The notes under the pieces: model-generated
Told to the model about the DNA's origin: nothing
What the model saw: only the letters and a program-made list of their open reading frames with translations
The model's database searches: none
Source: Acidimicrobiaceae bacterium
GTDB lineage: Bacteria; Actinomycetota; Acidimicrobiia; Acidimicrobiales; UBA10347
NCBI GenBank assembly: GCA_003485885.1
Contig: DNHM01000037.1
Span: 1 to 8,570, forward strand
DNA length: 8,570 bases
Direction of reading: 5' to 3'
Shown: positions 5,368 through 8,570 of the stretch, in pieces
Position numbering within the stretch: position 1 is the stretch's first letter
How the letters are laid out: each line of letters opens with the position of its first letter
Translations under genes and position numbers: made by a program

Positions 5368-6534
5368 ATGAATCGCGATCATGAAGACCTGGACGTCATC
5401 CGAGCCGAGGTCCGCCGCCTGTGCGACAAGTACGGCAACGAGTACTGGCGCAGCCTGGAGCCGAGCACGTACCCCGAAGAATTCGTGCGTGAACTCACCA
5501 CCCAGGGATGGCTCGGTGCACTGATTCCTACCGAATATGGCGGTGGAAGCCTGAGCCTTGGCGGGGCGTCGGTGATCCTTGAAGAGATCTCGGCCAGCGG
5601 TGGCAATCCCAGTGCATGCCATGCACAGATGTATGTGATGGGCACGCTGCTTCGCCACGGCAGCGATGAACAGAAGCAGAAGTATCTGCCCAAGGTCGCC
5701 GACGGCACCTTTCGACTGCAGGCCTTTGGTGTCACCGAGCCGACCGCCGGTTCGAACACCACCATGATCAAGACCAAAGCCGAGCGCGACGGTGATATCT
5801 ACAAGATCAACGGTCAGAAGATCTGGACATCCCGGGCCGAGTACTCAGATCTGATGGTGTTACTTGCTCGCACCACACCCGTTGACGACGTTGGTGACCG
5901 ACTGAGCGGCCTGTCCACGTTCTTGGTCGAGATGCGCAAACCCGACGGCTCGCTGATCGATGGTCTCACCATCAATCCGATCGAGACGATGATGAACCAC
6001 TCGACCACCGAGGTGTTCTTCGACAATGTCGAGATCCCCGCTAGCGCATTGATTGGCGAAGAAGGCAACGGCTTCCGTCAGATCCTTGGCGGCATGAACG
6101 CCGAGCGCATTCTGATCGCCAGCGAGTGCATCGGCGATGGCAAATTCTTCCTGGAGCGTGCGTCGGCGTATGCCAACGAGCGGGTGGTATTCGACCGCCC
6201 AATCGGCATGAACCAGGGTGTGCAGTTCCCGCTGGCCAAGGCCCAGATCCATCTCGAAGCCGCAGACCTCATGCGATGGAAGGCCTGCGACCTCTTCGAC
6301 GCCGGTGAGTCCTGCGGGCCCGAAGCCAACATGTCCAAGTTCCTAGCCAGCAATGCTTCGTGGGAAGCCGGCAACGCTGCCCTCGACACCCATGGCGGGT
6401 TTGGCTTCGCGGCCGAGTACGACATCGAGCGCAAACTTCGTGAGACCCGGCTCTACCAAGTAGCGCCGATCAACAACAATCTGATCCTGGCGTTCGTCGC
6501 CCAAAAGCGCCTGGGCCTCCCCAAGAGTTACTAG
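5368..6534 (+). CDS. Acyl-CoA dehydrogenase family protein
   Basis: 388 aa, usual length. FAD enzyme that introduces an alpha-beta double bond into an acyl-CoA and passes electrons to electron-transfer flavoprotein. N-terminal helical domain to about residue 115; middle beta domain with FGVTEPTAGSN (120-130) and KIWTS (151-155), which contact FAD; C-terminal helical domain with ERVVFDRPIG (271-280) and THGGFGFAAEYDIERKLRETR (341-361). At the position where medium- and short-chain enzymes have the catalytic Glu (MEIYEGT), this protein has APINN. Instead, MNAERILIA supplies Glu246 on the helix used by isovaleryl-CoA and long-chain enzymes, which is the likely base. The chosen start is MNRDHEDLDV, with AGGG just upstream at 5361-5364. 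The open frame continues further left, but there it is antisense to two other genes. Acyl substrate unknown. It ends 12 bp before a terminator, so it is probably monocistronic. Confidence 0.9.
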   Translation: MNRDHEDLDVIRAEVRRLCDKYGNEYWRSLEPSTYPEEFVRELTTQGWLGALIPTEYGGGSLSLGGASVILEEISASGGNPSACHAQMYVMGTLLRHGSDEQKQKYLPKVADGTFRLQAFGVTEPTAGSNTTMIKTKAERDGDIYKINGQKIWTSRAEYSDLMVLLARTTPVDDVGDRLSGLSTFLVEMRKPDGSLIDGLTINPIETMMNHSTTEVFFDNVEIPASALIGEEGNGFRQILGGMNAERILIASECIGDGKFFLERASAYANERVVFDRPIGMNQGVQFPLAKAQIHLEAADLMRWKACDLFDAGESCGPEANMSKFLASNASWEAGNAALDTHGGFGFAAEYDIERKLRETRLYQVAPINNNLILAFVAQKRLGLPKSY

Positions 6535-6546
6535 CGCGAGATGCAG

Positions 6547-6573
6547 AAGGGGCGTGTACTCCCACGCCCCTTT
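6547..6573 (+). terminator. Rho-independent-like terminator of the acyl-CoA dehydrogenase gene
   Basis: Perfect 10-bp stem AAGGGGCGTG / CACGCCCCTT with a six-base loop (TACTCC), starting 12 bp after the stop codon. Only three T residues follow, so termination may be moderate. Confidence 0.8.
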
Positions 6574-6605
6574 GCGTCAGGATCTTGGCGTTGCGGTCTC
6601 ATCGC

Positions 6606-6611
6606 TAGGCT
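6606..6611 (+). promoter_or_regulatory. Candidate -10 element (TAGGCT) of the 92-aa protein gene
   Basis: TAGGCT precedes the ATG at 6617 by five bases (GTGGC), with no Shine-Dalgarno in between. TTGGCG at 6585-6590 is a possible -35 at a short 15-bp spacing. This suggests that transcription begins at or next to the start codon. Confidence 0.4.
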
Positions 6612-6616
6612 GTGGC

Positions 6617-6895
6617 ATGGCGATTCTTACTGGTGACATCCTTGCTCTGAACCGTATTGAGACCACGTTTCACGCGGTTGGGTCCGATGTCATGGTCCGG
6701 CTCGGGCGAAAGGTGATCGCCACCGGCAAGGTGACCGACAACGACGACTTCTCGATCGAGTTGCCCGACGATGTAGCCGGCGAACTCGAGATCCAGCTTG
6801 GTATGCACAATGCCGCGCCAACACTCGTGGACTATCACGGTCAAGACCTGCATGTCACCTTGCTCTACAGCAATGTGAACAACTACTTCGCCTAG
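6617..6895 (+). CDS. Orphan 92-aa beta-rich protein, first of a tandem small-gene pair
   Basis: I cannot assign a named family. The sequence alternates beta-prone strands and turns: TGDILALN (5-12), SDVMVRLGRKVIATGKV (23-39), TDNDDFSIELPDD (40-52), ELEIQLGMHN (56-65) and LHVTLLYSN (78-86). The stretch ATGKVTDNDDFSIELP resembles the (V)TDxdGxFxIxLP core of carboxypeptidase-regulatory/transthyretin-like domains, so a small immunoglobulin-like sandwich is plausible; this is inference from pattern only. No signal peptide or cysteine is seen. The frame is open further left, but that extension crosses the terminator; ATG 6617 follows TAGGCT and is preferred. The next gene begins 9 bases after its stop, and its product aligns without gaps to residues 1-38 of this one. 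Confidence 0.7.
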   Translation: MAILTGDILALNRIETTFHAVGSDVMVRLGRKVIATGKVTDNDDFSIELPDDVAGELEIQLGMHNAAPTLVDYHGQDLHVTLLYSNVNNYFA

Positions 6896-6904
6896 GCAAC
6901 CGAC

Positions 6905-7021
6905 ATGGCAAAGGTCATTGGCGAAGTCGCTCGTCTGAACCCCCTAAACATCATCCAGCACGCGCACACCGCACTCGTGCTTGTGATCCAGGATCGTAAA
7001 CCGCTGGCATTCGGCGAGTGA
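6905..7021 (+). CDS. 38-aa protein, truncated paralogue of the preceding 92-aa protein
   Basis: The short frame begins with an ATG 9 bases after the stop of the 92-aa gene and ends with a TGA at 7019-7021. Laid without gaps on the first 38 residues of its neighbour, 13 residues are identical: Met1, Ala2, Gly6, Leu11, Asn12, His19, Ala20, Val25, Val27, Arg31, Lys32, Ala35 and Gly37. Another half dozen are conservative (Asp/Glu at 7, Ile/Val at 8, Ile/Leu at 14). The two are diverged at the DNA level, so this is an old tandem copy. It stops just where the neighbour continues into its TDNDDFSIELP strand, and no homologous continuation is seen in the following bases. It is either a decayed copy or a real short form. 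Third positions are G/C-rich. No good Shine-Dalgarno, so it may be translated by coupling. Confidence 0.55.
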   Translation: MAKVIGEVARLNPLNIIQHAHTALVLVIQDRKPLAFGE

Positions 7022-7027
7022 GCGTTG

Positions 7028-7042
7028 CCACCGGCGTGGTGG
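7028..7042. terminator. Short hairpin between convergent genes
   Basis: CCACC GGCGT GGTGG forms a 5-bp stem with a five-base loop and fills most of the 21 bp between the small gene pair and the end of the convergent CIA30-like lipoprotein gene. There is no T-run on either strand, so its role as a terminator is uncertain. Confidence 0.3.
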
Positions 7043-7939
7043 TTAGCGGCAGGCGTCGATCCGGTCGACCTCGATGCGAAACGGCCCGTCGACACCATCG
7101 CTGATCATGATGCCGAGCTGCGTTGCCAGGTCGGGACGAAACGGATCCGACGCAACCGCCCGGCCGAAGATCCTGGGATCGAGGCGGTCGAAGTCGATCC
7201 GTGCCGTCTGCCAACCATCGTCATCGGATTCACCAAACAGCAACGTTTGTTGCTGTGAAACACGACGGTCCCGCGTTTGCAGGCCGTCTTCGAGTGTGAT
7301 CTTGTACGTGCGCTCGTCAGTACGAGCTCGCACGATCAGATGGGTGAATCCGGCAAGTGTTGTGGGCGCGATCTCGGCTCGGACCGATGAGAAGCCGCCA
7401 CCGTCGGTGTTGATTTCGCCCTCGAACAGCATCACCGAGTTCTCAAACACCGGGCCGCCGCTCGACCGTCCGCCCATGACATTGTCGTTCACGATGAACC
7501 AGCCGAAGTTCTCGGCATCGAGCGCGAAGTCGGTCAACCTGATGCAGTCCAACTCCGGTTGTGCGTTCGGCGCAGGGGTCGGCGGAGTTGCCGGGCTGGC
7601 AGACGTTGGGTCCATGGGATCAGTGTCCTCGGTCGTATCGGTATTCGTGGTTCTGTTGCTGGTGCTGGTGCTGGTGCTGGTCACGACGGTGGCCGTCGTA
7701 CCGGCTTCTGACCCAACGTCGTCTGGCGAGGCACTCGGTGCCGTGGACGTAGGGTCCGGCGCGACCGGTTCAGGTGCGTTTACGCCTGGTTGAACGGTTG
7801 TGGCCGTTGGGTCTGGCGCAGATGGCTCATCTGTGGTCTGAGTAGCCGAGGCGAGGGAGTCCGATGTCGAGGCAGCGCCGCCACAAGCCACCAACAATGT
7901 CAACGCGCACAGTACACAGGCTCGCCGAACATAGGACAT
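7043..7939 (-). CDS. Lipoprotein with a C-terminal CIA30-like domain
   Basis: 298 aa. Secreted and lipid-anchored: a short signal peptide (MSYVRRACVLCALTLLVACGG) ends in a lipobox with Cys19. Residues 20 to about 128 are a Ser/Thr/Pro/Asp linker, including a TSTSTST run. The rest is a beta-sandwich of the CIA30 family (complex I intermediate-associated protein 30), shown by FGWFIVNDNVMGGRSSG (145-161), FEGEINTDGGGFSSVRAEI (172-190), YKITLEDG (212-219) and WQTARIDFDRL (243-253). In bacteria such domains occur in non-respiratory proteins, and a carbohydrate-binding-like role is often suspected. Cys132 and Cys297 are the only other cysteines of the mature protein and sit at the two edges of the domain, so they could form a disulfide that closes it. 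The frame is open far upstream, but only Met at 7939 gives the signal peptide. TACATT lies 6 bases before it with no Shine-Dalgarno. Confidence 0.85.
   Translation of the reverse strand: MSYVRRACVLCALTLLVACGGAASTSDSLASATQTTDEPSAPDPTATTVQPGVNAPEPVAPDPTSTAPSASPDDVGSEAGTTATVVTSTSTSTSNRTTNTDTTEDTDPMDPTSASPATPPTPAPNAQPELDCIRLTDFALDAENFGWFIVNDNVMGGRSSGGPVFENSVMLFEGEINTDGGGFSSVRAEIAPTTLAGFTHLIVRARTDERTYKITLEDGLQTRDRRVSQQQTLLFGESDDDGWQTARIDFDRLDPRIFGRAVASDPFRPDLATQLGIMISDGVDGPFRIEVDRIDACR
7658..7681 (+). repeat. Four tandem copies of the hexamer GCTGGT
   Basis: 24 bp of perfect 6-bp repeats in the linker region of the CIA30-like lipoprotein gene; on the coding strand they read ACCAGC, giving alternating Thr-Ser. 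Gain or loss of units keeps the frame, so this could vary linker length without breaking the protein. Confidence 0.85.
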
Positions 7940-7945
7940 CAGCAA

Positions 7946-7951
7946 AATGTA
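7946..7951 (-). promoter_or_regulatory. Candidate -10 element (TACATT) of the CIA30-like lipoprotein gene
   Basis: On the minus strand TACATT precedes the ATG by six bases (TTGCTG), compatible with a leaderless transcript. No convincing -35 is seen. Confidence 0.4.
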
Positions 7952-8091
7952 GGCGGACACCGCGGCGCAAGCTGGGTCGGGCCGAATATCCATCCGCAAC
8001 CTGACCCTTGCTAAATTGTGCCCTGGTGGCAACGAAGGCTCAGTTAAAGCAGTTCTTACGAGCCCATTAACAACATCGTTTATGGGAGTAC

Positions 8092-8110
8092 CGCCACCCA
8101 CATAGGTGGT
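8092..8110 (+). promoter_or_regulatory. Hairpin covering a possible ribosome-binding site
   Basis: CCACC (8094-8098) can pair with GGTGG (8105-8109) around a six-base loop. AGGTGG, the best Shine-Dalgarno candidate for the ATG at 8121 at a slightly long 11-base spacing, would lie in the 3' arm, so the fold would hide it. The stem is short and could be coincidental. Confidence 0.25.
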
Positions 8111-8120
8111 TTCGGACGAC

Positions 8121-8570
8121 ATGAAGACACACAACTCCCCGTTCATCCCCCGATGTAGCTCTCGACTCCTGCGACTGTTCGCACTTGCCGTGACCGTCCT
8201 GTTGACGGCAGCTGCCTGCAGCAGTGATGGCGACGAGTCAGTTGCGGCGGCTGCCTCGGGTGCCGAACCTGCGCAAACCACCGCTGGCCCAATCGCAGAC
8301 GATGACTCCATGGAAGACGACGACGCGATGGCCGACGACGCTATGGCAGATGAGTCACACGATGACGATGCGATGGCCGGTGACGCTATGGCAGATGATG
8401 AGGCGATGGCCGACGACGCCATGGCTGACGGTGACCATGTCGACCTGGCACTCGACTTCACTGGCCTTGAGACGCTCGGCGCTGCTGCGGTCTACGAAGG
8501 TTGGGTCATCGTCGACGGCCTTCCGGTCACGACCGGCCGTTTCAACATCGATGCCGACGGCAACGCTGTC
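8121..8570 (+). CDS. Lipoprotein with an Asp/Ala/Met repeat and an RskA-like domain (3' end outside the window)
   Basis: 150 residues are visible and the frame is still open at the window edge. The signal peptide has a basic start (about 11-18, RCSSRLLR), a hydrophobic core (LFALAVTVLLTAAA) and a lipid-attachment Cys33 followed by SSDGDES; the lipobox AAAC is a weak version. Residues 34-59 are an Ala-rich linker, and 60-106 are built from Asp-Asp-Ala-Met-Ala units. The folded part begins at about 107: VDLALDFTGLETLG, VYEGWVIVDG and PVTTGRFNIDADG. This matches the strand pattern of anti-sigma-K factor RskA-type extracytoplasmic domains and of a family of standalone secreted proteins. A regulatory role is not implied, because there is no cytoplasmic anti-sigma part. 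It is divergent from the CIA30-like lipoprotein gene across 181 bp (7940-8120), which must contain both promoters. Confidence 0.85.
   Translation, partial: MKTHNSPFIPRCSSRLLRLFALAVTVLLTAAACSSDGDESVAAAASGAEPAQTTAGPIADDDSMEDDDAMADDAMADESHDDDAMAGDAMADDEAMADDAMADGDHVDLALDFTGLETLGAAAVYEGWVIVDGLPVTTGRFNIDADGNAV
8298..8438 (+). repeat. Degenerate DDAMA repeat region of the RskA-like lipoprotein
   Basis: Codes for residues 60-106, composed almost only of Asp, Ala, Met and Glu. The seven methionines are at 64, 70, 75, 85, 90, 96 and 101, mostly 5 residues apart. At the DNA level, units such as GCGATGGCCGACGACG recur with small changes. The segment is strongly acidic and probably unstructured. Confidence 0.85.

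Noticed and set aside
7074..7793. 239-aa plus-strand frame with Val/Leu-rich repeats
   Set aside because: Antisense shadow of the CIA30-like lipoprotein; its hydrophobic run is the complement of the Thr/Ser linker repeat.
7991..8016. CCATCC resembling a SigK -35 element
   Set aside because: No matching -10 element at the right spacing, and its presence near an RskA-like gene is not enough to claim SigK control.
7940..8461. N-terminal extension of the CIA30-like lipoprotein
   Set aside because: It runs antisense through the RskA-like lipoprotein gene, and its Ser/Ala repeats are the mirror image of the DDAMA repeat; the signal peptide fixes the start at 7939.

Overview
The window looks like chromosome of a high-GC actinobacterium, most likely an Acidimicrobiia/Ilumatobacter-type lineage. 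This is inferred from a GlnR-type regulator, strong G/C preference at third codon positions, lipoproteins with Ser/Thr/Pro or Asp-Ala-Met linkers, and several genes whose start codons follow a TANNNT hexamer by 5-7 bases with no Shine-Dalgarno (probable leaderless mRNAs). There is no rRNA, tRNA, CRISPR array, transposase or phage gene.

Layout. 1-651: a GlnR-type OmpR-family regulator, probably entering from left of the window. 652-1033: a non-genic stretch holding an exact 35-bp copy of part of that regulator gene, fused in frame to a hydrophobic reading frame with one internal TGA. 1034-1873: a family 2 glycosyltransferase of the polyprenyl/dolichyl-phosphate glucosyltransferase type. 2009-2647 (minus) and 2749-3198 (plus): a divergent pair, a PPOX-type flavoprotein and a DUF1801 protein. 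A palindromic terminator at 3213-3248 separates DUF1801 from a convergent class-I glutamine amidotransferase-like hydrolase (peptidase C26, 3256-3957 minus). 3961-4233: the remnant of a DUF1343/NamZ-type lipoprotein gene. 4330-5304 (minus): a two-gene unit, an unrecognised 100-aa protein followed by a YkgJ-type cysteine-cluster protein. 5368-6534 (plus): an acyl-CoA dehydrogenase with its own terminator. 6617-7021: two small genes whose products align with each other. 7043-7939 (minus) and 8121-8570+ (plus): a divergent pair of lipoprotein genes, one with a CIA30-like domain and one with an Asp/Ala/Met repeat and an RskA-like domain that runs off the right end.

The genes do not form one pathway. 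They read as a patchwork of short transcription units: regulation, envelope glycosylation, flavin redox chemistry, amide hydrolysis, acyl-CoA oxidation and cell-surface lipoproteins. No complete undescribed system is evident. The least explained parts are the tandem small paralogues at 6617-7021, the duplication and broken membrane frame at 654-1037, and the NamZ remnant.
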